This document shows positions 52,915-62,263 of a stretch of 64,000 nt of DNA, piece after piece; within the stretch, counting starts at the first letter, position 1, and every line of letters starts with the position of its first letter. The stretch is taken from positions 62,001 to 126,000 of the forward strand of contig NZ_JAHGVE010000008.1 of NCBI RefSeq assembly GCF_018835585.1, in the 5' to 3' direction. Source of the DNA: Pelorhabdus rhamnosifermentans (lineage in GTDB: Bacteria; Bacillota; Negativicutes; UMGS1260). The position numbers were made by a program, and so were the translations under genes. The notes beneath the pieces are model-generated. The model searched no databases, was not told the DNA's origin, and worked only from the letters and a program-made list of their open reading frames with translations.

Positions 52915-54303
52915 ATGAGACAAGAGCTTTTGAGCGTAGGCATTGATTTGGGAACGACGACGTCGCAGGTGATTTTCAGCCGGATTACGATTGAAAGTTC
53001 AGTTATAACGGCAATTCCTGAAGTGGAAATTATCGAGAAAAGCATTCTATATCGAAGTAAAATTTATTTTACACCAATGAAAACCGTTGGTGTAATTGAT
53101 GTAGAACAGTTAAAAAAGGTGATCGTTGATGAATACGAAGCGGCAGGTGTGCTAAAAGAGGATATTGCCACCGGGGCGATTATTATTACCGGTGAAACGG
53201 CTCGTAAGAAAAATGCAGCTGAGGTGCTTGCTGTTCTATCAGATTTTGCCGGAGACTTTGTCGTAGCAACGGCTGGACCGGATTTGGAGTCGGTTTTGGC
53301 AGGGTATGGGGCTGGGGCAGCTGAGTTATCGGAGCAGCTCCCAGAAAAAATCGCTAATTTTGATATCGGCGGCGGGACAACAAATGCTGCTGTATTTCAA
53401 GCCGGGCAAGTGCAGGATTCTTTTGCTTTAGATATTGGCGGCCGACTGATTTGCTTGGATGAACAACATAGGATTACATATATATCAAAAAAAATTAACG
53501 AATTGATTCAAAAATTAGGCTTGCCACTTTCTTTAGGTGCAAACGCAAACTTAAATGAACTGATCAAGCTGACGGACGCTTTTGCGGCGATGCTTTTGAA
53601 CATTGCTTTAGGCAAAACGCTTGATGGGGAAACGAAACGACTCTTTATTGGACATATGCATCAAGGTTTGCATCTTAGAAATATTATGTTTTCGGGCGGG
53701 GTCGCAGAATTTATTTATAATGGGCACGAAATACGAGATATGAAAGATGTTAATTTATTCGGGGACATTGGTCCGTTACTGGGATGGTCAATCCGCAAAA
53801 TCTTGAAAGATAGGCCGATCACGCTGTTATTGGCTAAAGAAAAAATACGTGCCACTGTTATTGGTGCTGGTAGTTATTCGTTGCATATCAGTGGAAGTAC
53901 TGTAATATTTGATGATAGCGTAGTACCGCTTAAAAATTTGCCAGTGCTAAAAATAAAAAATATCGAATTGATGCGAGAAGAAATTATAAATAAGCGTTAC
54001 CTGTTTCCAGAAGAAATGGTTGCAATTGCTTTTGCAGGGGAGAGGTCGCCATCTTATTGTAAAATTAAAGAAATGGCGGCAGCAATTATTGCAGGCTTGC
54101 AGGAATTTGACCAACCATTGATCGTTGTTGTTGAACATGATTTTGCTAAGGCTTTAGGGCAAACTTTGCAACTCTTGGCCGTGGATAAAAGCGTGATTTG
54201 TTTGGACTGCATTAAGACAGAAACGGGTGATTATATTGATATCGGCAAGTCTGTGGCTAGCGTGGTACCCGTGGTGGTTAAGACTTTGTTGTTTAAAAGT
54301 TGA
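52915..54303 (+). CDS. eutA: Ethanolamine ammonia-lyase reactivase EutA
   Basis: About 462 residues of the Hsp70/actin fold. SVGIDLGTTTSQVIFSR phosphate loop, GAIIITGETARKKNA, NFDIGGGTTNAAVF and FSGGVAEFIYNG. It exchanges inactivated B12 in the EutBC enzyme. ATG 52915 is preferred; TTG 52906 also fits SD AAGG. It overlaps the next reading frame's 5' end by a few nt. Confidence 0.92.
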   Translation: MRQELLSVGIDLGTTTSQVIFSRITIESSVITAIPEVEIIEKSILYRSKIYFTPMKTVGVIDVEQLKKVIVDEYEAAGVLKEDIATGAIIITGETARKKNAAEVLAVLSDFAGDFVVATAGPDLESVLAGYGAGAAELSEQLPEKIANFDIGGGTTNAAVFQAGQVQDSFALDIGGRLICLDEQHRITYISKKINELIQKLGLPLSLGANANLNELIKLTDAFAAMLLNIALGKTLDGETKRLFIGHMHQGLHLRNIMFSGGVAEFIYNGHEIRDMKDVNLFGDIGPLLGWSIRKILKDRPITLLLAKEKIRATVIGAGSYSLHISGSTVIFDDSVVPLKNLPVLKIKNIELMREEIINKRYLFPEEMVAIAFAGERSPSYCKIKEMAAAIIAGLQEFDQPLIVVVEHDFAKALGQTLQLLAVDKSVICLDCIKTETGDYIDIGKSVASVVPVVVKTLLFKS

Positions 54304-54347
54304 AAGTTACGATTAAAGAGAGAGAACATAGGAAAGCAGGCTGCAAA

Positions 54348-55709
54348 ATGAAGTTGAAAACAAGTTTATTTGGAAATGTATATTCGTTTCGGGATGTGAA
54401 AGATGTACTGGCTAAAGCCAATGAAGAAAAATCTGGTGATTTACTGGCGGGTATTGCTGCAAGAAATACAGTTGAACGCGTTGCCGCCAAAGTTGTTTTA
54501 GCAGATATGACGCTCAAAGATTTGCGAAATAATCCAGTTGTTCCATATGAAGAAGATGATGTTACGCGGGTGGATCAGGATGCTTTGGATAGTGTTGCAT
54601 TTAATAAAATAAAATCACTAACGGTGGGTGAGTTTCGAGAATTTATACTTAGCGCTGAAGAATCAGATATAGCGGCGATAAGGCAGGGACTTACAGCTGA
54701 AATGGTAGCCGGAGTCGCAAAACTCATGAGTAATATGGATCTTGTGTGCGCGTCGGCAAAGATGCATGTCATAGCAACCTGCAATACGACCATCGGCAGA
54801 CCGGGAACCTTGTCGGCTCGTTTGCAGCCAAATCATGCCACGGATAATATAGCAGGTATAATGGCTTCATTAATGGAAGGCCTAAGCTACGGCGTGGGAG
54901 ATGCGGTGATTGGTTTAAATCCAGCGGTTGATTCGATTGAAAGTGTAGCCTCGGTGCTGAAAGAATTTAAAAATTTCATAGATAAATGGAAAATTCCGAC
55001 ACAAAACTGTGTGCTGGCGCATGTTACGACGCAGATGAAAATTTTAGAGGAAAATGTCGCGCCAATGGATTTGATGTTCCAAAGTCTGGCTGGATCAGAG
55101 ATTGCCAGCAGGGCTTTTGGCATCAATGTTAAGTTGATGGATGAAGCTTATGCGATGATGAAGGAACGGAAAAGTTCATTTGGGCCTAATTTCATGTATT
55201 TTGAAACGGGTCAAGGTTCCGAACTTTCTTCAGATGGACACCACGGCGCAGATCAATTAGTTATGGAGGCAAGATGTTATGCCTTTGCGAAACGATATAA
55301 CCCTTTTCTCGTAAATACGGTAGTCGGGTTTATTGGACCGGAATATCTTTATGATGGCCGCCAGATGATTCGGGCAGGACTTGAAGATCATTTTATGGGG
55401 AAACTTTCCGGGCTTTCGATGGGAGTCGATGTATGTTATACGAATCACATGAAGGCTGATCAGAACGACTTGGAGAATTTGGCAATGATGCTGACTTTGG
55501 CAGATTGCAATTATATTATGGGAATACCAGGCGGGGATGATGTTATGCTAATGTATCAGACGACGAGCTATCACGATGCAGCGGCTCTTAGAAGAATTGG
55601 CCACAAAAGAACGATTGCAGAGTTTGATCGACGCATGGAGGAATTGGGTATCTTCAAAGATGGCCAATTGACTGAAAAAGCAGGTGATCCGTCCATATTT
55701 ATGGTGTAA
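54348..55709 (+). CDS. eutB: Ethanolamine ammonia-lyase large subunit EutB
   Basis: 453 residues, the normal length. Typical stretches: LARNTVERVAAK-like AARNTVERVAAKVVLADMT, CNTTIGRPGTLSARLQPNH and FETGQGSELSSDGHHGADQ, YGLARRFNP-like AFAKRYNPFLVNTVVGFIGPEYL. TIM-barrel subunit holding adenosylcobalamin and substrate. ATG 54348 is set by GGAAAGCAGG; the frame is open upstream to 54300 but lacks an SD there. Confidence 0.96.
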   Translation: MKLKTSLFGNVYSFRDVKDVLAKANEEKSGDLLAGIAARNTVERVAAKVVLADMTLKDLRNNPVVPYEEDDVTRVDQDALDSVAFNKIKSLTVGEFREFILSAEESDIAAIRQGLTAEMVAGVAKLMSNMDLVCASAKMHVIATCNTTIGRPGTLSARLQPNHATDNIAGIMASLMEGLSYGVGDAVIGLNPAVDSIESVASVLKEFKNFIDKWKIPTQNCVLAHVTTQMKILEENVAPMDLMFQSLAGSEIASRAFGINVKLMDEAYAMMKERKSSFGPNFMYFETGQGSELSSDGHHGADQLVMEARCYAFAKRYNPFLVNTVVGFIGPEYLYDGRQMIRAGLEDHFMGKLSGLSMGVDVCYTNHMKADQNDLENLAMMLTLADCNYIMGIPGGDDVMLMYQTTSYHDAAALRRIGHKRTIAEFDRRMEELGIFKDGQLTEKAGDPSIFMV

Positions 55710-55710
55710 T

Positions 55711-56538
55711 ATGGATGAAAATAAACGCAGAATATGCTCATACTTCGAGCGGAAGAAAGGTCTGATTAAAATGGAAGAATTAGTTCGAGATATCTCTTTG
55801 CCGGAAATAAAAGAAAAAGTATTGGTAAATGAGCCGGTTAGTATGGAGAGTTGTCAGAGACTGAAAAAGACAACCAATGCTCGTATTTGTGTGGGACGAT
55901 CTGGTGAACGATTTAGAACGGAAACCTTACTGAAATTTCGTGCGGATCATGCAATTGCCATGGATACGGTGTGGTCGCATGTTGACGAAAGCATTATCGA
56001 CCGTTTAGGTTTTTATAAGGTACAGACAATGGTCAAAGATAAAGAAGAATATATTCGTCGCCCGGATTTGGGTAGAGTTTTTTCACCAGAAACGATGGAA
56101 TCTATCAAGAAAAATTGTATCAAAAAGCCGGATGTACAGATTATTGCTGCCGATGGTTTGAGTGCTTACGCGATCAATGCAAATCTGGAAGATATTTATT
56201 CAATCATGGTGGATGGACTTCAGGAAAAGGGGTATACGCTAGGCACTCCTATTTTTGTTAAATATAGTAGAGTGGCAACCATGGATAAGATCAGTGAAGC
56301 GTTAGGAGCAAAGGTGACAATTCAATTCATTGGTGAACGACCGGGGCTTGCCACCGGTGAAAGTATGAGCGTATACATGGCTTATGAAGCCAGCTCCCTA
56401 AAACCGGAATCGCAACGTACTATAGTATCCAATATCTATAAAGAGGGGATTCCTCCGGTAGAGGCCGGCGCGCAGGTTATTTATTTGACAGACGTTTTGA
56501 TGCGAGAAAAGAAAAGCGGCGTAGAGTTGAAACTATAA
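55711..56538 (+). CDS. eutC: Ethanolamine ammonia-lyase small subunit EutC
   Basis: 275 residues from ATG 55711, which is 1 nt after the eutB stop; ATG 55771 with AAAGG is an alternative and gives 255. NARICVGRSGERFRTETLLKF, FRADHAIAMDTV, QIIAADGLSAYAI, FVKYSRVATMDKI and FIGERPGLATGESM are family motifs. It binds B12 with EutB and makes acetaldehyde and ammonia. Last intact eut gene here. Confidence 0.95.
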   Translation: MDENKRRICSYFERKKGLIKMEELVRDISLPEIKEKVLVNEPVSMESCQRLKKTTNARICVGRSGERFRTETLLKFRADHAIAMDTVWSHVDESIIDRLGFYKVQTMVKDKEEYIRRPDLGRVFSPETMESIKKNCIKKPDVQIIAADGLSAYAINANLEDIYSIMVDGLQEKGYTLGTPIFVKYSRVATMDKISEALGAKVTIQFIGERPGLATGESMSVYMAYEASSLKPESQRTIVSNIYKEGIPPVEAGAQVIYLTDVLMREKKSGVELKL

Positions 56539-56555
56539 GAAGTTGAGGTGAGAAC

Positions 56556-56612
56556 ATGAACATAGCAGAAAGAGTAGATCGGTGTTCCTTTCATTTCTAC
56601 TCACAGGAATAA
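56556..56612 (+). pseudogene. Truncated gene start after eutC
   Basis: A well-placed SD (TTGAGGTGAGAAC) and ATG give MNIAERVDRCSF, then stop after 18 codons, running into the end of the opposite-strand yibE gene. The beginning resembles the first residues of longer ethanolamine- or electron-transfer-related proteins, but the fragment is too short to prove it. It suggests a breakpoint at about 56580. Confidence 0.4.
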
Positions 56613-57737
56613 TTTTTCTCTTTTTTTTACGTATTCCGGCAGCCAAGCTGAACATGCAGCCGTCAATGGGACTGTCAAAATAACGCCCAAACTTCCAGCC
56701 AGGCCTTGCATCAGTTCAATCCCCACTGCATTGGAGTTGAGCAGCTGCAAATAAGGCAGATTATAAGCGTAATTTAGAACCCATACTCCAAGAGAACCTC
56801 CGAAGAAAGCTAAAATCAAAGTGGTGGACATAGTACCCATGACATCGCGCCCTACACGCAAGCCGCTCTCAAAGAGATCCTTAGGTGACAAATTTTTATT
56901 TTTCTTTTGTAACTCATCGACGGCTGAAGCTACATCCATTGCAATATCCATAACCGCCCCAAGGCTCGCAAATAAAATTCCTGCAAATAAAATCTGACCT
57001 ACATCAATCGGCATATTTTGTGCAACAAACAGCAACGATTCAATATTAGATACATTATAACCAGACAAAGCGGTTGCTTTGCCAAATAAAATAGCTGTTA
57101 ACCCCGCTGTAAAAATCCCGCCAATCGAAGCGATTCCGGCCGAAAGAGCCTTTATTGTAATCCCATTGATCAAATAAATCGTAGTCACCAAAATAAGGAA
57201 AGAAGTCAAAATTGCCGCCACAATCGGTTGAATACCATGTAAAAGCATGGGAAAAAAAAGAAACAAGAACCAGATAAATGTAAAAATCAACGCAACCGCG
57301 GATTTAATTCCCTTTTTCCCGCCAATAAGACAAAGCAGCAGTAAAAATAGTGCTATAAACAAAAAAATTGGCATTGAGCGATCCATACTATAAATGGTAT
57401 GAAGATTTATCGAACCCATTTTACTGGAAATTACTACTACGTCCATTCCCGGTTTGCAAACTGCCCCAAACAGTAAGCCATTCGGACAATTTGCTTCGAC
57501 AACATGTCCTGTATTTTCTTTGTCTTTAAATTTTACATGAACAATCTGGTCGCCAATCCGGCTGCCATTTTCCTGCAAATTATCTTTGATCACATCTGTG
57601 ACTATTCCTCGCTGAAAAATACGTCCGTCCGTATTGACAAGGGCAGGGCGATCTACCTGCCCATATTGGTATAAAGCAATACTACCGACTAACAAAAATA
57701 TAGCAACACATAAACGGATCATAATTTTTTTCATCAT
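56601..57737 (-). CDS. YibE/F family membrane protein
   Basis: 378 residues. One N-terminal TM, an extracytoplasmic beta domain (about 25-120) and about 7 TM helices. FIALFLLLLCLIGGKKGIKS, FASLGAVMDIAMDVASAVDEL and GRDVMGTMSTTLILAFFGGSLG are family motifs. Function unknown. ATG 57737 follows GGGAAGAAC. It ends the operon started by the phosphatase-like gene. Confidence 0.88.
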   Translation of the reverse strand: MMKKIMIRLCVAIFLLVGSIALYQYGQVDRPALVNTDGRIFQRGIVTDVIKDNLQENGSRIGDQIVHVKFKDKENTGHVVEANCPNGLLFGAVCKPGMDVVVISSKMGSINLHTIYSMDRSMPIFLFIALFLLLLCLIGGKKGIKSAVALIFTFIWFLFLFFPMLLHGIQPIVAAILTSFLILVTTIYLINGITIKALSAGIASIGGIFTAGLTAILFGKATALSGYNVSNIESLLFVAQNMPIDVGQILFAGILFASLGAVMDIAMDVASAVDELQKKNKNLSPKDLFESGLRVGRDVMGTMSTTLILAFFGGSLGVWVLNYAYNLPYLQLLNSNAVGIELMQGLAGSLGVILTVPLTAACSAWLPEYVKKREKLFL

Positions 57738-57767
57738 ATATTTGTTCTTCCCACATTTTATCATCTT

Positions 57768-59321
57768 TTATTTTTTGATAATAGTATATGGTTCGTCAAT
57801 TGCTGTACCAGATTCTACATCATAGGTAGAGAGAGTAAATTGATTTGATGTAATTCGAATTACCGAATAGGTAGGACGCCAAGTCTGGCTGCGAACAGCA
57901 ATGTAATCCTGTTGTTGCGGAATCAAATTGTAATACTTAGATCCTGTCGCAGAATTTGCCGACATGTAGAATACGCCTTTGGGATTAACCAATTTTCCTT
58001 GTTGCATATCTTCGATTGTATAGCAAAGATTTTGTGACAAGAAAGTATTTCGATTGCTCGAATCTTTCAAGGCAAGATCTAAAATATTATGGTGCTGTCC
58101 TTCTTGCCCCGCCACTTTGTATTCCGGAAAATCTCCGTGCTCTTTGCCGTCACTGCTCAATTGATAGGTTCTGGCATATGTGTGATCATGCCCTTGCAGT
58201 ACTACGTCAATATGGTTCGCGTCATAAATGGGTGTAAGTTGCGTACGTAAGAGCATACCATCCGAATCGGAATGATCCTGTCCGCTTCCATAAATATCTT
58301 GATGCATGACAACAATCCGCCATTTTTCTTTTGGATTTGCCGCTACTGCTTTTTCAATCAAAGCCTTATGATCCGCTGCATTATAATTGTTTGCATTAAT
58401 TACAATAAACAAAGCATTTCCATAGGTATAATAATAGCCATGTCCTGCTTGAGTCGGATTCTGTTCTTCAAAAAATTGATTGGGTACATTGAAATGATTT
58501 TTATAGCCTACTGTCATACTGTCATGATTGCCAATGCTTGTTGCTTCCGGCAAGTTACGCAAGGCTGCCGCCGACAAATATCCGGAATATTGTTCTTCTT
58601 GCAATTGAAGTTTTTCCGGTTTTTGGTCTGATGCCGGTTCATTGATTTGATCTCCTGGCGATACGAGAAAATTGATTTCCGGATGCTGCGCCAAGGCCTT
58701 ATTCAAAGTCTTATTCCAATTATAAGCATCATTTCGAGTGGCCATTTCTGCATCTTGTTTGCTGTCATCAGTTAAAATAGATCCCGTTGAAGCGCCAATC
58801 TGCGGATCACCCACATACATAAAGGAAAAATCATCCGGATTTCCTGTTTTAAATTCTTGAGCATCTTGCCAGTTACCATCAATTTTCACTTGATACCAAT
58901 AACTTTTATCAGCCTTAAGGCCGGACACTTCCGTTTTATTTGTATAATAGGTTACGTCATTTATAATTGTTCCCGGTTCACAAGTCCCTTGGAAAACCTT
59001 TGCGTCATGCATATCTTTCGTTTTTGCAATTCGAACTTCCGCATTAGCGGTTTGTTCCTGTGAATACCAGCCAAAATTCAAGTGAGATGCATCTATACCT
59101 GGAGCTACCGAGACCTGTTCATAATTTGTCTTGATCATATCCCAATGATCTTTCCAGTTTTGCCAATCAGTTTCATCGCCAACGACTGTCTTGGTCACTT
59201 CCTGCGGCGTTAACGATGCATCTGTCCAATGCTCTGTTGCTGCAAATCCTGTCGAAGCGACACACAAAGCTGCAATTATGTAAAATGATAATTTCTTTTT
59301 CCTTTTCCCCATAAGCTTCAT
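57768..59321 (-). CDS. Secreted purple acid phosphatase-like metallophosphoesterase
   Basis: 517 residues. Signal peptide (MKLMGKRKKKLSFYIIAALC, cut near FAATE), an Fn3-like N-terminal domain (about 60-150) and a calcineurin-type phosphoesterase: MYVGDPQIG, SPGDQINEP, SIGNHDS, VVMHQDIY and LQGHDHTYART supply the dimetal ligands. ATG 59321 is set by GGGAGG. It acts outside the cytoplasm, probably in phosphate scavenging. 30 nt before yibE. Confidence 0.93.
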   Translation of the reverse strand: MKLMGKRKKKLSFYIIAALCVASTGFAATEHWTDASLTPQEVTKTVVGDETDWQNWKDHWDMIKTNYEQVSVAPGIDASHLNFGWYSQEQTANAEVRIAKTKDMHDAKVFQGTCEPGTIINDVTYYTNKTEVSGLKADKSYWYQVKIDGNWQDAQEFKTGNPDDFSFMYVGDPQIGASTGSILTDDSKQDAEMATRNDAYNWNKTLNKALAQHPEINFLVSPGDQINEPASDQKPEKLQLQEEQYSGYLSAAALRNLPEATSIGNHDSMTVGYKNHFNVPNQFFEEQNPTQAGHGYYYTYGNALFIVINANNYNAADHKALIEKAVAANPKEKWRIVVMHQDIYGSGQDHSDSDGMLLRTQLTPIYDANHIDVVLQGHDHTYARTYQLSSDGKEHGDFPEYKVAGQEGQHHNILDLALKDSSNRNTFLSQNLCYTIEDMQQGKLVNPKGVFYMSANSATGSKYYNLIPQQQDYIAVRSQTWRPTYSVIRITSNQFTLSTYDVESGTAIDEPYTIIKK

Positions 59322-59635
59322 TTTCCAACCTCCCATATTTCTTCAATAGTAAAGTAAATATAGCACAAAAATAATCAATTCATATTATCATTTTGTTAAT
59401 TTTTGTTAAATATTTACATTGCGATAGGTGCATTCATGCCTCTGTTGGGAAGCAATTAAGTTTAAATAAAAATATGGTACGGGGTTGACGGTGCCAATAT
59501 AATGTAAATCCCCCTCTTAGCGTATGCTAGGGGATTAAATAACTACGCAGTCATAATTTTGTCATATTTCCATGGTACTATTTACTTGAGAATGTAACTA
59601 ACACCAAATAGAATACTATAAAGGTGGAATGTCTT
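59322..59635. other. Region between divergent genes, with a hairpin
   Basis: No gene. AATCCCCCT and AGGGGATT form a hairpin at 59507-59536, and TTGACGGTGCCAATATAAT-like promoter hexamers occur beside it. Both flanking genes start from this region. Confidence 0.45.
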
Positions 59636-59980
59636 ATGAAAAATATAATCAAGAAAGTCATGATTTATTCAATGATAGGTATCATGCAAGTAGGTTTTGG
59701 TGCGACTGTGATCGAAGCATCAGCATGGCATAATGATGCTTCACAGCGAATTGTACAATTAGATGATAGACATGATAATGATAATGATAGGAGGCGTGAG
59801 CACGATGAACGGATGCGCCGAGAAAATGAACGGCATGAACGGGAAATGCGTCGACATGAGCATGAGAGTGAGCGGGAATGGCATGAGCGACAGGAGAGAG
59901 AAAATGAACGGCATGACCGTGAGTTGCGAGATATTGCAGCCTTATTAGTTGGGATTGCAATTGGATCGTCAAATAATTAA
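59636..59980 (+). CDS. Exported Arg/Glu/His-rich repetitive protein
   Basis: 114 residues. Signal peptide (MKNIIKKVMIYSMIGIMQVG, cut near VIEASA), then a charged stalk of repeated RRENERHERE-like units, followed by a short hydrophobic C-terminus (IAALLVGIAIGSS). It looks like an extended helix or coiled coil with many His, possibly metal-binding, attached at the membrane. No family recognised. SD AAGGTGG. Confidence 0.7.
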   Translation: MKNIIKKVMIYSMIGIMQVGFGATVIEASAWHNDASQRIVQLDDRHDNDNDRRREHDERMRRENERHEREMRRHEHESEREWHERQERENERHDRELRDIAALLVGIAIGSSNN

Positions 59981-59993
59981 AATAATATTAGCC

Positions 59994-60026
59994 CACAACC
60001 GGTTTTCCGGCTGTGGAATTTTTTTG
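59994..60026 (+). terminator. Terminator after exported repetitive protein
   Basis: CCACAACCGG pairs with CCGGCTGTGG across TTTT, then AATTTTTTT. Confidence 0.9.
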
Positions 60027-60092
60027 TTTGTTAAATCGTCACATTTTCCGGCGGATGCTGGGGGATGTTTTGCATGAAATTTCTTCAACTGA

Positions 60093-61193
60093 TTATCCCC
60101 TTTTTCGTCGTAAAACCTCCAGCCACCTATTATTACGGGCAAATGCTAGTTCGTCGTAATATGTTTGAAATTTAAAATATTGCGCGGGATCATTAGGTAA
60201 ATATAGGCAGGGCCCTATATTCCGGTGTTGTTGAAATTCACTTAACTTAGGAGACAAAACAAGCTGCGCGAGTATATTTTCAAGTTCGCTGCAGCAGGCA
60301 TTTTCGGCACTAAAGCATGCCTTAAGCTGCCGCACGAGGTCATATAAACTGATGAGTGCGGAAGGCTTAGCATATAAACTTGGCAATCTGTCAAATAAGT
60401 TATTATCTATCATTAAATTTGCTAAACTGTTGATCAGTTCTTTTAGTGTGAGAAAATGCGCCTTGTCAAGGGAAACAGCAAAAACGGCATAATCATTGCT
60501 GAATTTTTGACTAAACGATAGGGTTATGTTCTTTGCGGTGTCTTCGACACTAAAATTTTCCTTTTCGTTTTTTGTCAGCAAATCAATAAGCGCATGACAT
60601 GGTAAACCTTCTATGGGCGAATTTTGGGGCAATAGCAGATATTCGATGGGATGCCCTGACGTTAAGGCCAATTCATACCAAACTTCTATCGTATTCATAT
60701 AGCAGGTATCAAAGAGTAATATATCGATATTCTTTCCCGTTTGCTGATGAAAATAAGCTAAGCCTTGCGTAAAGTCTTGGATACTTATTAAATCTAAGGT
60801 TTCACGATAATATTCCATCATGATTCCGGCAAATCCCGCACTATGCCCGGACATTACCAACATAAGGCGCTCAGTGTCAAACTGGGTATAGCCCCACATT
60901 AAAAACTCAATAAAAGATAGGGGCTTTCCCATATTTATATAAGTAAAAGCATCCGTTAAAACAAGGGCACCATTTTTACTGATATAGCGCCGGACACCGC
61001 CCCAATCATCAGAATCATCCTCTTTTGGCGCTTTGCCGAATTGAATACCGATATGAATATCTTCGGGAATTTCTACGTTTTGTATAAGCTGTAATTGCCG
61101 AGATAATTCAGGCGCCAGGTCATTGTTTCCGGCAAAATACAGCAGCACTGTCCATTTTTCAGCTCGTGACCTAGTATTTATCAGGGCTGTCAA
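60093..61193 (-). CDS. C11 (clostripain) family cysteine peptidase
   Basis: About 366 residues. The catalytic His is in MLVMSGHSAGFAGIMM near 115 and the catalytic Cys in LLFDTCYMNTIEVWYEL near 160, the C11 (caspase-like CD clan) pattern. TVLLYFAGNNDLAPEL is the usual N-terminal strand. No signal peptide or TM, so it is probably cytoplasmic, unlike secreted clostripains. TTG 61193 (SD AGAGGTG) or GTG 61202. It shares orientation with the glycine-rich gene 58 nt upstream. Confidence 0.88.
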   Translation of the reverse strand: MTALINTRSRAEKWTVLLYFAGNNDLAPELSRQLQLIQNVEIPEDIHIGIQFGKAPKEDDSDDWGGVRRYISKNGALVLTDAFTYINMGKPLSFIEFLMWGYTQFDTERLMLVMSGHSAGFAGIMMEYYRETLDLISIQDFTQGLAYFHQQTGKNIDILLFDTCYMNTIEVWYELALTSGHPIEYLLLPQNSPIEGLPCHALIDLLTKNEKENFSVEDTAKNITLSFSQKFSNDYAVFAVSLDKAHFLTLKELINSLANLMIDNNLFDRLPSLYAKPSALISLYDLVRQLKACFSAENACCSELENILAQLVLSPKLSEFQQHRNIGPCLYLPNDPAQYFKFQTYYDELAFARNNRWLEVLRRKRG

Positions 61194-61251
61194 GTACAAC
61201 ACCTCTTGCTTTGTTTGTTCCTGTTTGGGGCTGGCTGTGAAAGTTCATGCT

Positions 61252-62037
61252 CTAACCAAATAGCAGTATGCCCCGTGTCCGTGGCTGTGCGGTATAGGTT
61301 ATCGTCACGGCGCCATTGCCATAGCTGGAACTAATACTATTGATCTGGTTGCTGCCGCTATTGAAGGAGCCGCCGCCGCCGGCGCCGAAATTGCTGCTGC
61401 CCCCGCCACTGTAGCCGCCGCCTCCTCCTCCTCCAAAACTAGGGGAGGAGGAAACTTCGATACCGCCGCCGCCTCCGCCGCCGCCAAAACCGCCGTCGTT
61501 ATTATTGTGGCCGCCAGTGCCGCCAGCGCCGCCGTTGGAGATGGCGGAGCCGCCGGTGCCGCCATAACTTTCGCCATTTCCGGTTATACCGGCTCCGCCA
61601 CCGGCGGCGCGGCCGGCTTTTCCGCCGCTTCCGTTAGTACCGCCGCTGCCACCATAAATTCCGGCAACACCGTTGTTTCCCGTGCTAGCATCTAATCCAG
61701 CGGCGCCGCTGGATTCGCCGCTGCCGCCCCCGCCGCCGCCGGCCAGCAGCAGACCGGTAGAAACCTCGCTATATGCTGTCCCGCGCCAAACAAAGGAGCC
61801 GCCGCCCCCGCCGCCGCCGTAATCGGTGAAATCATTAACACCAGCTCCGCCTACCAATATAGCCAGATTTTCTCCAGGCGTAACGACAAAATCCCCGGTC
61901 ATGGAGGAGCCGTGACCGCCTAAAAAAGCTGATGAACCGCCGCTTGCGCCAAGAGCCGTGACTGTAATCGAATATACTGCTGCAGGTACAGTAAAAGTCT
62001 GTAGTGCGCCTGTATATGGAAAGGTTGTTGTGGTCAT
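61252..62037 (-). CDS. Glycine-rich protein
   Basis: 261 residues, about 45 percent Gly, with GGGGGGGSFVWRG, LLLAGGGGGGSG and FGGGGGGGYSGGGSS runs. A beta-rich N-terminus (FPYTGALQTFTVPAAVYSIT) resembles the glycine-rich domains of receptor- and phage-tail-associated proteins (PF12810-like). No signal peptide. GC content is much higher than in the neighbours because of Gly codons. ATG 62037 follows AGGGAGTGG. The start of the operon with the C11 peptidase. Confidence 0.8.
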   Translation of the reverse strand: MTTTTFPYTGALQTFTVPAAVYSITVTALGASGGSSAFLGGHGSSMTGDFVVTPGENLAILVGGAGVNDFTDYGGGGGGGSFVWRGTAYSEVSTGLLLAGGGGGGSGESSGAAGLDASTGNNGVAGIYGGSGGTNGSGGKAGRAAGGGAGITGNGESYGGTGGSAISNGGAGGTGGHNNNDGGFGGGGGGGGIEVSSSPSFGGGGGGGYSGGGSSNFGAGGGGSFNSGSNQINSISSSYGNGAVTITYTAQPRTRGILLFG

Positions 62038-62263
62038 AAAGTCCACTCCCTGAAAATTAGTGAAAGCTACAGTAGCAGTATATTTTGGGGCAGCGGGATT
62101 AGTCACCTTTTGCAGACTCTTTTTGGTTTTAAGGTTGGAAACGATGAGCAGTGAATGATGAATGTTACTGCTTCTTTTTTATTTATCATTTTAAGCAGAG
62201 AAGTTTTCAGAAGTATTTCTATAAATTGTACCGCAGCGGCAAATGATTGTAGAGCATCCATTA

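Noticed and set aside
59682-59972. His/Ala-rich antisense frame opposite the Arg/Glu-rich protein
   Set aside because: It mirrors the repetitive codons of the sense gene, which has the signal peptide and SD.
61305-61695. Long Ala/Pro-rich frames on either strand of the glycine-rich gene
   Set aside because: They are shadows of GGN/GCC repeats; no SD or start context.
61300-61850. CRISPR-like repeats in the glycine-rich region
   Set aside because: Repeats are short, irregular and in coding frame; no spacer pattern.
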